Assembly: GCA_047518005.1 (NCBI GenBank) | Contig: JAKZRT010000134.1 | Span: 1-15,903 of the forward strand | Length of the DNA stretch: 15,903 nt | Direction of reading: 5' to 3' | Origin: JAKZRT01 sp047518005 | GTDB lineage: Bacteria > Pseudomonadota > Alphaproteobacteria > Rhodobacterales > Rhodobacteraceae | Shown: positions 7,317 to 15,788 of the stretch, piece after piece | Numbering within the stretch: the stretch's first letter is position 1 | Layout of the letters: each line of letters begins with the position of its first letter | The notes under the pieces: model-generated | The model's database searches: none | What the model saw: only the letters and a program-made list of their open reading frames with translations | What the model was told of the DNA's origin: nothing | Made by a program: the position numbers and the translations under genes

Positions 7317-8330
7317 TTAGTTGCCGGCCATCTGTTCGGCGATAAAGGCGCGCGCCGCAGCGGCGTCGATGCCAAGCCCCGACACTTCGGCCAGCACGCC
7401 GTCGATGATCGGTCCGGTCATATCCGCCCAGGCGGCAGCGTCAGCGTCCGTGGCCTGGGTGTGCGTATTGTCGGCATTAGCGGCAAGTGCCTCGACCCCA
7501 ACCCCGTCGATCTGGTCCCACATTGCGCCCGCAACCCGTGAGATTTGTTCGCCAAAGATTGCATCGAGTGCCGACTGGTCCGCGTTGGACAATCCGTCGA
7601 AGGCTTGCGAGTTCATGATCACGGCGAACGAGCCGCGGTAAAACCCGCCGGGCACCGAGTAGGTGTGTTTGGCAACCTCAAACAGCTTGAAGCTCGCCTT
7701 GCCTTCCATCGGCATCATCACGCCGTCGGCGGCGTTCGAGGCCAGCGTCTCGTAAACCTTTGGCGCGGGAACCCGGATGCCGGTGGCACCGAGTGCCGCC
7801 CCAACATCGCCCGAAACCCCGCCGCCAAGGCGCAGTTTCATGCCCGAGATTTCGGCAAGCGACGAAACCTGGGTGTCGGAATGCAAATGGCCGGGGCCGT
7901 GGGTCATCAGGCCGACCAGTTTGACACCCTTGTGTTCGTTGGCCGCCCCCAGAAAGGCTTGCTGGGCGCGCCAATAGGCAACCGAGGCGGCTTCGGCATT
8001 GCCCTCGTAGCCCGGCAGTTCGATCATCTTGGTGGCGACGAAACGGCCCGGCGTGTAGCCGTGAAAGATCCAGGCGAAATCTGCGGCTCCATCCAGGATC
8101 AGGTCGTATTGCGCGGGCGGGCTGGCCAGCCCGTATTTGATCTCGGCGCTGACGCGGCCGTCGGTGGCGTCTTCGATCATGCTGATGACATTGGGCCAGA
8201 AAATGGAATTCACGCCGTGCGTCGGCGGTGCCCAGGACGAAATCGTCAGCGTCACGTCGGCGGCGCTGGCCCCAATGGTGCCAAGCGCAAACACCGACGC
8301 GGTCAGCGTAGATTTAAGCAGATGTTTCAT
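7317..8330 (-). CDS. dctP: TRAP transporter solute-binding protein (DctP type)
   Basis: A 337-residue periplasmic protein. It begins with a typical Sec signal, MKHLLK and a hydrophobic core ending ASA before ADVTL (cut after about residue 23). The mature part opens with VTLTISSWAPPTHGVN, as in DctP-family receptors. GMKLRLGG carries the arginine (R167) that in this family makes the salt bridge to the carboxylate of the ligand, and SFAVIMN (to N240) is the second conserved binding segment. A carboxylic or sulfonic acid ligand is therefore likely, but the exact compound cannot be read. A strong ribosome-binding site (GGGGAGGA) lies ahead of the ATG. It is the first gene of the minus-strand block, with two dyads in its upstream region. 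Confidence 0.93.
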   Translation of the reverse strand: MKHLLKSTLTASVFALGTIGASAADVTLTISSWAPPTHGVNSIFWPNVISMIEDATDGRVSAEIKYGLASPPAQYDLILDGAADFAWIFHGYTPGRFVATKMIELPGYEGNAEAASVAYWRAQQAFLGAANEHKGVKLVGLMTHGPGHLHSDTQVSSLAEISGMKLRLGGGVSGDVGAALGATGIRVPAPKVYETLASNAADGVMMPMEGKASFKLFEVAKHTYSVPGGFYRGSFAVIMNSQAFDGLSNADQSALDAIFGEQISRVAGAMWDQIDGVGVEALAANADNTHTQATDADAAAWADMTGPIIDGVLAEVSGLGIDAAAARAFIAEQMAGN

Positions 8331-8350
8331 GTGGTCCTCCCCTTACAAGT

Positions 8351-8402
8351 ACAATCCGCCGGGGATTGTGCGCGCCCGGCGCTGTAGCAGTCTTCTGACT
8401 GC
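8351..8402 (-). promoter_or_regulatory. Two dyads upstream of dctP, possible operators
   Basis: ACAATCC (8351-8357) mirrors GGATTGT (8363-8369) across five bases, and GCAGTC (8387-8392) mirrors GACTGC (8397-8402) across TTCT. Both are perfect and lie 21 to 72 bases before the dctP ATG, where a regulator would bind or an attenuating stem would form. No regulator gene is in the window, and no clear sigma-70 promoter can be placed between them. Confidence 0.4.
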
Positions 8403-8500
8403 CTTTCTTAGCCTGTAAGATCAAGTATGTCGCGCAGAAATGCGGCGCCCCTGCGGGACCAGAGCCCGGATCCCATGCGCCAGAAGCCAGACCGGCGTTG

Positions 8501-8514
8501 CCCGAACTGTCGGG
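8501..8514 (-). terminator. Small hairpin after the EAL gene
   Basis: CCCGA and TCGGG form a 5-bp stem with a four-base loop, directly after the EAL-protein stop. There is no T tract on the minus strand, so it is a weak candidate. Confidence 0.25.
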
Positions 8515-8516
8515 TT

Positions 8517-9350
8517 TCAGGCCTGTCGGGCGCTGCGGGCGGCCGAAACTTCCCACGGATGGCGCAGCGACGGAGCGCCATAAAGATAGCCCTGCATGCA
8601 GTCGATGCCTGCTTCGATCAGAAACGCGGCATCTTCGCGATTGCTGACCTTTTCGGCGACAGTAAACATCTCGAAATGCTGGCCGATGGATATCAGCGCG
8701 CGGGCCAGAACCTGATTGTCGGGGTCCGAGGCGATGCCGGTTATGAACTGTCCGTCGATCTTGATCACATCAAAGAAGAATTCGCGCAGATAGCGGAATG
8801 CGGTGAAACCGGCACCGAAGTCATCGAGCGCGAAACTGACCCCGCGCAGTTGCAGATCGTCCATGAATACCGACACGATGTCGGGCATGATCATGGCGCT
8901 GGATTCGGTAATTTCCAGGATAAGCCGTTCGGCCACCGTCGGCCCATAATCAAGGCCCCTGTCCAGTGTGCGGGTCCACCGCGGATAGCCGATCGAACGC
9001 GCCGACATATTGATCGCGAGCCGCAGCCCCGGAGCATCGGCCAGCGCCTTAAGACCCAGTTCAAGCGCCAGACAGTCGATCTGGCGTCCAAGTTCATCGG
9101 TTTCGGTCACGGCAATGAAATCTTTGGCGGGAATGATGCGCCCGGTTTCGTCCCTGATCCGGATCAGGCCTTCGTAAAAGGCGGCGCGGCGCGGGTCGGC
9201 GGCCATGACAATCGGCTGATAGGCCAGCATTGCATCCTGCCGCGCCAGCGCGTCGCGCACCATTTGCAGGGTCTGTTTGTCGCGTTGCGTCACCGCCACG
9301 CTGAGCGGATTTCCAGGTTCCAAAACGGCTGAAATGGGGTCAGGGATCAT
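8517..9350 (-). CDS. Stand-alone EAL-domain protein, probable cyclic-di-GMP phosphodiesterase
   Basis: A 277-residue protein that is almost entirely an EAL domain, with no GGDEF, sensor or membrane part. EAL enzymes linearise cyclic-di-GMP. The name motif reads EGL (residues 60-62, FYEGLIRI). The metal and catalytic residues still appear present: N114 in INMS, E146 in LEITE, D176-D177 in DDFGAGF, K197 in IKID, E233 in VAEKV and Q253 in MQGY. AEKV in place of the usual AEGV is another change. It may be active or only bind the nucleotide. The frame stays open to a TTG at 9428, thirteen bases after tlpA, but I prefer the ATG at 9350 because the earlier part is AT-rich like a promoter and lacks a ribosome-binding site. 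Confidence 0.85.
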   Translation of the reverse strand: MIPDPISAVLEPGNPLSVAVTQRDKQTLQMVRDALARQDAMLAYQPIVMAADPRRAAFYEGLIRIRDETGRIIPAKDFIAVTETDELGRQIDCLALELGLKALADAPGLRLAINMSARSIGYPRWTRTLDRGLDYGPTVAERLILEITESSAMIMPDIVSVFMDDLQLRGVSFALDDFGAGFTAFRYLREFFFDVIKIDGQFITGIASDPDNQVLARALISIGQHFEMFTVAEKVSNREDAAFLIEAGIDCMQGYLYGAPSLRHPWEVSAARSARQA

Positions 9351-9441
9351 CGGGAAACTTTCGAAAACACCCTGCAAGCCTTGCCGGTTTGTCCTAATTT
9401 CCGGTAAATATTCCCGTTTTGTTCGCAATTTTAGACAATTT

Positions 9442-10011
9442 CTACAAGTCGCCCGAATCGCCTGCGATCAGGGCCGAAATAATCGCCTTGGCGCTGTCGC
9501 TGTCCCAATCAGCGTCGCCGCGAAGCCGCGCAATCTCGCGCCCCTGCGGGTCGAGCACCACCGTGACCGGAAGACCGAACACCGCCATTTCACGCGACAG
9601 TTTTTGCCGCGGGTCGCGGTGCCGGGGCAGGTTGGTCACCGCGATCTCTTCAAAGAACCGCGCGATCGCGGGCACCGGGTTGCGGCCCGTGGCGATGGTG
9701 ACAACGGCAAAATCATCGCCGCCAAGTTCGGTCTGCAAGGCAGACAGCGCCGGCATTTCCTTGCGGCAGGGCGCACACCAGGTGGCCCAGAAATTCACCA
9801 GAACATATTTGCCCTGATAATCGCCCAGGGTCAGTTCGCCACCATCTGCCGCCTCGAACGCTATGGCGGCCACTTTGATCGGCTCGGCCGAGAAGATCAG
9901 TTTTTTCATGCTGCCCTCGCGCAGGGCTTCCAGCGACGCGGTGTCGGCAAGGGCGGCATTTGCACCAAGGGCAAGGCTTGCGTATAGGACCAGATCACGT
10001 AGCCGTTTCAT
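9442..10011 (-). CDS. tlpA: TlpA-family thiol:disulfide oxidoreductase
   Basis: A 189-residue exported thioredoxin-fold protein. The N terminus MKRLRDLVLYASLALGANAALA is a signal peptide with a likely cut after residue 22. The active site WCAPC spans 78-82 in NFWATWCAPCRKEMPAL, and the cis-proline segment is GLPVT (about 147-151). Family members keep periplasmic thiols reduced, for example for cytochrome c or cytochrome oxidase copper-site assembly; the client here is unknown. GGGAGAG precedes the ATG. It is divergent from argH with only 26 bases between the two starts, so at least one promoter must reach into coding sequence. The EAL gene follows on the same strand. Confidence 0.92.
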   Translation of the reverse strand: MKRLRDLVLYASLALGANAALADTASLEALREGSMKKLIFSAEPIKVAAIAFEAADGGELTLGDYQGKYVLVNFWATWCAPCRKEMPALSALQTELGGDDFAVVTIATGRNPVPAIARFFEEIAVTNLPRHRDPRQKLSREMAVFGLPVTVVLDPQGREIARLRGDADWDSDSAKAIISALIAGDSGDL

Positions 10012-10037
10012 TCAACTCTCCCAAAGGCCGCAGCCGG

Positions 10038-11435
10038 ATGACCGACGACACCAAAAGCGCCAATGCAATGTGGGGCGGGCGGTTTGCCGATGGACCGGAC
10101 GCGATCATGGAGGCGATCAACGCCTCGATCGGGTTCGACAAACGGCTTTATGCCCAGGACATTGCCGGGTCGCGCGCCCATGCCGCCATGCTGGCCGCGA
10201 CAGGCATCATCGAACCTAGCGATGCACAGGCGATCAGGGAAGGACTGCTCACGATCTTGTCAGAAATCGAGGGCGGCCAGTTCGCATTTTCGACCGAACT
10301 GGAAGACATTCACATGAATGTCGAGGCCCGGTTGAAAGACCTGATCGGCGCGCCTGCCGGGCGACTGCACACGGGCCGATCGCGCAACGATCAGGTGGCG
10401 ACCGACTTTCGCCTCTGGGTGCGTGACCAGATCGATGCGGTCGACGCGGGCCTCGCCGGGCTCGCCCGCGCCCTTCTCGCCCAAGCCGACGCCGGGGCCG
10501 GTTGGGTGATGCCGGGGTTCACGCACCTGCAGGTTGCGCAGCCGGTGACCTGGGGCCATCACATGCTCGCCTACGTCGAGATGTTCGCCCGCGACCGGTC
10601 GCGGTTTGGCGACGCGCGCGTGCGGATGAACGAATGCCCGCTGGGGGCGGCGGCGCTGGCGGGGACGTCATTTCCGATAGACCGGGATATGACTACGACA
10701 GCACTTGGCTTTGACCGGCCTGCGGCCAATTCGCTGGACGCGGTCAGCGACCGGGATTTTGCCCTGGAATTTCTGGCGGCGGCGTCGATCTGCGCAATGC
10801 ATCTTTCCCGTCTGGCCGAAGAGCTGGTGATCTGGTCGTCGGCGCAGTTCCGCTTTGTCACGCTTTCCGACCGGTTTTCGACCGGATCGTCGATCATGCC
10901 GCAAAAGAAAAATCCCGACGCGGCCGAGCTGATCCGCGCCAAGATCGGGCGGATCATGGGCGCCATGGTGGGGCTTTTGGTGGTGATGAAGGGTCTGCCG
11001 CTGACCTATTCAAAGGACATGCAGGAAGACAAGGAAGCGGTGTTCGACGCGGCCGACAATCTGCGGCTGGCGTTGGCCGCGATGACCGGGATGGTCGGCG
11101 ATATGACCGCCAACCGCGAAGCGCTGGCTGCCGCCGCCGGGGCTGGGTTTTCGACCGCGACCGACTTGGCCGATTGGCTGGTCCGGGTCACCGGTCTGCC
11201 GTTTCGCGAGGCTCATCATGCCACCGGGGCGCTGGTGGCGATGGCCGAAGCGAAAGGCTGTGACCTGGCCGACCTGACGCTGGCCGACATGCAGGGCGTT
11301 CACGGGGCCATCACCGAAGATGTATATGGCGTGCTGGGCGTCGAGAACTCGGTGGCCAGCCGGACGTCATACGGCGGCACCGCGCCCGCATGTGTGCGCG
11401 CTGAGGTGGCACGGTGGCGCGGAGTTCTCGGGTGA
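10038..11435 (+). CDS. argH: Argininosuccinate lyase
   Basis: A 465-residue cytoplasmic enzyme that splits argininosuccinate into arginine and fumarate, the last step of arginine synthesis. It has the superfamily signature GSSIMPQKKNPD (about 283-294), whose serine is the catalytic acid/base, with HTGRSRNDQ at 111-119 and FTHLQVAQP (H163) forming the other parts of the active site. Length is normal. I start at the ATG at 10038 (MTDDTKSANAMWGGRF), which fits the family N terminus; the open frame runs 26 codons further but into the divergent tlpA. Its TGA overlaps the GTG of the next small gene. Confidence 0.97.
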   Translation: MTDDTKSANAMWGGRFADGPDAIMEAINASIGFDKRLYAQDIAGSRAHAAMLAATGIIEPSDAQAIREGLLTILSEIEGGQFAFSTELEDIHMNVEARLKDLIGAPAGRLHTGRSRNDQVATDFRLWVRDQIDAVDAGLAGLARALLAQADAGAGWVMPGFTHLQVAQPVTWGHHMLAYVEMFARDRSRFGDARVRMNECPLGAAALAGTSFPIDRDMTTTALGFDRPAANSLDAVSDRDFALEFLAAASICAMHLSRLAEELVIWSSAQFRFVTLSDRFSTGSSIMPQKKNPDAAELIRAKIGRIMGAMVGLLVVMKGLPLTYSKDMQEDKEAVFDAADNLRLALAAMTGMVGDMTANREALAAAAGAGFSTATDLADWLVRVTGLPFREAHHATGALVAMAEAKGCDLADLTLADMQGVHGAITEDVYGVLGVENSVASRTSYGGTAPACVRAEVARWRGVLG

Positions 11436-11572
11436 TCCGGGCGACCGGTGTTGTCGCGCTGATTGCGCTGGCGGCATGCGGCGTCGATGGACCGCCGATT
11501 GCGCCGACGGGCGCGGTGGCACCGGTGGCCGAACAGGGTGTCGAACTGACCCCTGAAAAAGGCAGCATCTGA
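11432..11572 (+). CDS. Small lipoprotein downstream of argH
   Basis: A 46-residue protein with a lipoprotein signal: a short basic start (MIRATG), a hydrophobic run VVALIALAAC, and the lipobox LAAC with the cysteine at residue 16, followed by GVDGPP. The GTG at 11432 overlaps the argH stop (GTGA) and is preceded by GGAG seven bases away. An in-frame GTG at 11414, with GAGG before it, would add six residues. A tiny lipoprotein with an LAACGxxGP start next to argH or lysA is common in Proteobacteria and resembles the LptM (YifL) group, which helps mature the LPS-export protein LptD. That function is inferred only from form and place. Its stop overlaps the next ATG (TGATG). Confidence 0.8.
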   Translation: MIRATGVVALIALAACGVDGPPIAPTGAVAPVAEQGVELTPEKGSI

Positions 11573-11889
11573 TGTCGCCGCTGCGGATGATCTATCTGAC
11601 GCTGGCTGTCGGTGGCGCGGTGATGCCGCTTTATTTCACCAACATCTGGTTTGGCGAGATCGGCTATGACCTGAGCCTGCTGATCGCGGCCTGGAAGGCC
11701 AATCCGGCCACGCTCGGACTTTACTGGAACCTGATCATCGCGTCGCTGGCACTGTCGATCTGGGTGATCGCCGAGGTCTATGTGCGCAAGAATTGGATCG
11801 CCCTGATCGCTGTCCCTGCAACCTTTGGCATCGGTCTGAGCTGCGGTCTTCCGCTTTACCTTTTTCTGCGAACCGGGCCGGTGCGCTGA
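11572..11889 (+). CDS. DUF2834-type small membrane protein
   Basis: A 105-residue protein with three predicted membrane helices, at about 6-25, 46-68 and 76-97. The pattern matches what I recall of DUF2834: a first helix ending in P-Y-F, then a segment with ANPATLGLYWNLIIASLALSIW (about 40-61), then a basic turn and a final helix with LSCGLPLYLFLR. Its function is unknown. The ATG shares one base with the stop of the lipoprotein gene, so the two are probably co-translated from the argH message. The start MSPLRMIYLTL could be read from either methionine, but the overlap favours the first. Confidence 0.8.
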   Translation: MSPLRMIYLTLAVGGAVMPLYFTNIWFGEIGYDLSLLIAAWKANPATLGLYWNLIIASLALSIWVIAEVYVRKNWIALIAVPATFGIGLSCGLPLYLFLRTGPVR

Positions 11890-11955
11890 TGCTTGCCGGC
11901 GAAGGGCCGATCGCGTATCCCGTCGCTTGAACATCAGCGTTGCAGGAGCCCGCAC

Positions 11956-12135
11956 ATGACTATCGCGCCGCCCGAAAGTGAAACGGTCGAGACGTCGCGC
12001 GTCGCCTGCGATGGCGGCGAGGCGGCGTTGGGACATCCGCGGGTCTGGTTGCAGATCCCAGCCGATCCCGGTTGGGTCGAATGCCCGTATTGCGACAAGC
12101 GATACGTGCTGGCCGAAGGTGCCGGAGCACACTGA
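11956..12135 (+). CDS. NDUFS6-like zinc-finger protein (zf-CHCC)
   Basis: A 59-residue protein built around one zinc-finger of the CHCC type. The ligands are C18 (ACDGG), H27 (GHPRVW), C43 and C46 (CPYCDKRYVL). The pattern CDGG-x5-GHP-x-V-x10-GW-x2-CPYC is that of the bacterial relatives of mitochondrial complex I subunit NDUFS6. A role in respiratory complex I assembly or stability is likely from homology, but is not shown here. GGAG precedes the ATG by about eight bases. It lies 66 bases after the DUF2834 gene on the same strand, and is probably the end of the argH block. Confidence 0.88.
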   Translation: MTIAPPESETVETSRVACDGGEAALGHPRVWLQIPADPGWVECPYCDKRYVLAEGAGAH

Positions 12136-12165
12136 GCGCCGCCACCGCGGGCTGGCAGTGGGCGC
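12136..12165. terminator. Weak dyad between convergent genes
   Basis: GCGCC (12136-12140) can pair with GGCGC (12161-12165), extended inward by a bulged CCAC/GTGG pairing. It lies in the gap between two convergent stops, where a bidirectional terminator is expected. There is no T run, so confidence is low. Confidence 0.25.
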
Positions 12166-12169
12166 CTGT

Positions 12170-12829
<660 letters not shown>

Positions 12830-12863
12830 GATTTGGTCTCCCCTTTTTCGATATCTATGGCTG

Positions 12864-12892
12864 ACCCTATCGCCTTGGCCCGCGACTCCCAA
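12864..12892 (-). promoter_or_regulatory. Possible sigma-70 promoter of the peroxiredoxin gene
   Basis: On minus, TTGGGA (12892-12887) and TAGGGT (12869-12864) are spaced by 17 bases. The start site would fall about 28 bases ahead of the ATG. The TTG and the T-A...T positions agree with consensus; the rest do not. No OxyR-type or other operator is obvious. Confidence 0.35.
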
Positions 12893-12974
12893 ATCATTCT
12901 TCCGCGCTCCTGCCACCTTTTCCCGTCGATGCAAACGTGCGATCACGGGGCGCGCGTATGTGGGAGGATTGGCC

Positions 12975-15767
12975 ATGACATTCGGAAAAGGCTGTCATCT
13001 GCATCTGGTCGACGGTTCGGCCTTCATTTTTCGGGCCTACCACGCGCTGCCGCCGCTGACACGCAAGTCCGATGGCCTGCCTGTTGGGGCGGTGGCCGGG
13101 TTCTGCAACATGCTTTACCCTTATATCACGGGGGCGGGCGGGTCGGATGCGCCAACGCATGTCGCGGTGATATTCGATTATTCCGGCCGCTCGTTCCGCA
13201 ACGACATCTATCCCGAATACAAAGCCCACCGTCCGCCAGCCCCCGAGGATCTGGTGCCGCAGTTTCCGCTGACCCGGGATGCGACGCGGGCGTTCAACAT
13301 TGCGGCCATCGAAAAAGAAGGCTTCGAGGCCGACGATCTGATCGCCACCTATGCCTGCCGCGCGCGCGACGCGGGCGGACGGGTAACTATCGTCTCGTCC
13401 GACAAGGACCTGATGCAGCTTGTCGGCGACGGTGTGGAAATGCTCGATCCGATGAAGAACCGCCGCATCGACCGCGACGGCGTGATGGAAAAGTTCGGAG
13501 TCGGCCCCGAGAAAGTTGTCGAAGTGCAGGCGCTGGCGGGCGATTCGGTTGACAACGTGCCGGGTGCGCCGGGAATCGGGATAAAGACGGCCGCGCTTTT
13601 GATCAACGAGTTTGGCGATCTTGAGACGCTTTTGGCGCGCGCCGACGAGATCAAACAACCCAAGCGACGGGCGAGCCTGATCGATTTTGCCGACCAGATC
13701 CGGCTCAGCCGCGAGCTGGTTCAGCTGGATTGCGAGATGGACCTTGAGACGCCGCTGGAGGCGCTTGAGGTGCAGCCTCCGCAGGTCGAGCCGCTGATGG
13801 CGTTTCTGACTGAGATGGAATTTCGCACCATCACCCGGCGCGTGGCCGATCATCTGGGCGTAGAACCACCTGCGGTCACCGAACCCGAGCCCGCCGCCAG
13901 TTCCGCAACCCCCGAGGCGCCACCGATTGACCCCGAAAACTATGTCGCCGTGCGCGCCGCTGCGGCGCTGGACGATTGGATCGCGCGCATCTACCGCCGC
14001 GGCTATGTGGCGGTCGACACCGAAACCACCAGCCTCGATGAAATGACCGCCGAGATCGTCGGCATTTCGCTGGCTGTCGAGGCCGGCGAGGCCGCCTATA
14101 TTCCGCTGACCCACAAAGCTTCCGCCGCCGATGACCTTTTTGGCTCGGACGCGCTGGCCGCGGGTCAGATGCCGCTCGACCAGGCGCTGGCGGCGCTGAA
14201 GCCGGTGCTGGAAGACCCGAGCGTCCTGAAAATCGGCCAGAACATGAAGTACGACGCCAAGGTTTTTGCCAACTACGGCGTCGCGGTGGCTCCGGTCGAT
14301 GACACCATGCTGATCTCGTATGCCCAGCACGGGGGCCTGCACAACCACGGCATGGACCTGCTGAGCGAGCGTTATCTGGGCCACGCGCCGATCTCGATCA
14401 AAACGCTGCTGGGGTCCGGCAAATCGGCGATCACCTTTGACCGGGTACCGGTCGACGACGCGGTGAAATATGCGGCCGAGGACGCCGATATCACTCTGCG
14501 GCTGTGGCAGGTGTTGAAGCCAAGGCTTCATGCGGCGCGGGTGACCACGGTTTACGAGACGCTGGAGCGGCCGCTGATCCCGGTGCTGGCGGCGATGGAG
14601 CGGTCGGGCATCAGGGTCGAGCGCGATACGCTCAGCCGGATGTCAAATGTGTTTGCCCAGAAAATGGCGGGGCTCGAGGCGGAAATTCACGATCTTGCAG
14701 GCGGGCCGTTCAATGTGCAGTCGCCCGCGCAAGTCGGTGAAATTCTTTTCGATCGCATGGAATTGCCGGGCGGCAAGAAAACCAAGAAAGGTCAGTGGTC
14801 GACGCCGGCGGATGTGCTGGAAGACCTTGCGACCGAGCACGAACTGCCCGCCCGGGTTCTGGACTATCGCCAGCTGCAAAAGCTGAAATCAACCTATACA
14901 GACGCGTTGCAGGACCACATCAACGCCGACACCGGCCGGGTGCATACGTCGTATTCGATCGCCGGGGCCAACACCGGGCGGCTGGCCTCGACCGACCCAA
15001 ACCTGCAAAACATTCCCGTCCGTACCGAGGAGGGCCGCCGCATACGCGAGGCCTTCGTGGCTGAGCCGGGCAAGGTGCTGCTATCTCTGGATTATTCCCA
15101 GATCGAGCTGCGCATTCTGGCCCATATCGCCGACATCGACGCGCTCAAGGCGGCGTTTCGCGAGGGCCTCGATATCCACGCGATGACGGCCTCGGAAATG
15201 TTTGACGTACCGCTTGATGAAATGACCCCCGACGTGCGCCGGCAGGCCAAGGCGATCAATTTCGGGGTCATCTATGGCATCTCGGGCTGGGGTCTGGCGC
15301 GTAATCTGCGGATACCGAGGGCCGATGCGCAGGCCTTTATCGACCGCTATTTCGAACGCTTCCCGGGCATTCGCGCCTATATGGACGCGACGGTGGCCTT
15401 TGCAAAAGAGCATGGGCGCGTGGAAACGCTGTTCGGGCGCCGCATCCACACGCCCGAGATCAACGCGCGCGGGCCGCACGCGGGTTTTGCCAAACGGGCG
15501 GCGATCAACGCGCCGACCCAGGGCACGGCGGCGGATGTGATCCGGCGCGCCATGGTGCGGATGCCGGCGGCGATTGCCCGGCTGCCCGCGACGATGCTGT
15601 TGCAAGTTCACGACGAGCTTTTGTTCGAAGTCGAGGCAGGCGCGGTCGATGATCTGATCGGGGCGGCGCGCGCGGTGATGGAGGGTGCCGCCGCGCCCGC
15701 GGTGCATCTGGACGTGCCGCTGGTGGTCGATGCCGGGCAAGGCGCAAACTGGGCCGAGGCGCACTAG
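12975..15767 (+). CDS. polA: DNA polymerase I
   Basis: A 930-residue protein for Okazaki-fragment maturation and excision repair. Residues 1-300 are the 5'-nuclease: LVDGSAFIFRAYHAL with D13, FEADDLIA (120-121), SSDKDLMQLV (D143, D145) and GDSVDNVPG (D190, D193). A Pro/Ala linker at about 297-320 follows. The 3'-5' exonuclease domain is intact: D348 and E350 in VDTET, D428 in NMKYDAK and the YAAED motif (Y499, D503). The polymerase has motif A SLDYSQIELR (D706), motif B RRQAKAINFGVIYG (K759, F763, Y767) and motif C VHDE (D880). Length matches the E. coli enzyme. The ATG at 12975 follows GGGAGG; the frame open further upstream overlaps the divergent peroxiredoxin gene. It ends 21 bases from an IS110-type transposase stop. 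Confidence 0.98.
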   Translation: MTFGKGCHLHLVDGSAFIFRAYHALPPLTRKSDGLPVGAVAGFCNMLYPYITGAGGSDAPTHVAVIFDYSGRSFRNDIYPEYKAHRPPAPEDLVPQFPLTRDATRAFNIAAIEKEGFEADDLIATYACRARDAGGRVTIVSSDKDLMQLVGDGVEMLDPMKNRRIDRDGVMEKFGVGPEKVVEVQALAGDSVDNVPGAPGIGIKTAALLINEFGDLETLLARADEIKQPKRRASLIDFADQIRLSRELVQLDCEMDLETPLEALEVQPPQVEPLMAFLTEMEFRTITRRVADHLGVEPPAVTEPEPAASSATPEAPPIDPENYVAVRAAAALDDWIARIYRRGYVAVDTETTSLDEMTAEIVGISLAVEAGEAAYIPLTHKASAADDLFGSDALAAGQMPLDQALAALKPVLEDPSVLKIGQNMKYDAKVFANYGVAVAPVDDTMLISYAQHGGLHNHGMDLLSERYLGHAPISIKTLLGSGKSAITFDRVPVDDAVKYAAEDADITLRLWQVLKPRLHAARVTTVYETLERPLIPVLAAMERSGIRVERDTLSRMSNVFAQKMAGLEAEIHDLAGGPFNVQSPAQVGEILFDRMELPGGKKTKKGQWSTPADVLEDLATEHELPARVLDYRQLQKLKSTYTDALQDHINADTGRVHTSYSIAGANTGRLASTDPNLQNIPVRTEEGRRIREAFVAEPGKVLLSLDYSQIELRILAHIADIDALKAAFREGLDIHAMTASEMFDVPLDEMTPDVRRQAKAINFGVIYGISGWGLARNLRIPRADAQAFIDRYFERFPGIRAYMDATVAFAKEHGRVETLFGRRIHTPEINARGPHAGFAKRAAINAPTQGTAADVIRRAMVRMPAAIARLPATMLLQVHDELLFEVEAGAVDDLIGAARAVMEGAAAPAVHLDVPLVVDAGQGANWAEAH

Positions 15768-15788
15768 CAACTGTATGTCCCAGACTGC

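Noticed and set aside
6480..7541. 353-residue plus-strand frame across the TRAP permease genes
   Set aside because: It is a shadow of dctM, dctQ and the end of dctP, all of which are clear families.
11889..11930. 13-codon frame starting at the stop of the DUF2834 gene (TGATG)
   Set aside because: It is too short, and no conserved feature supports it; the overlap alone is not enough.
12894..14531. 545-residue minus-strand frame opposite polA
   Set aside because: It is the shadow of the 5'-nuclease and exonuclease domains of a complete DNA polymerase I.
12975..15767. Possible loss of proofreading in polA
   Set aside because: All exonuclease residues (D348, E350, D428, D503 and Y499) are present, so the domain looks intact.
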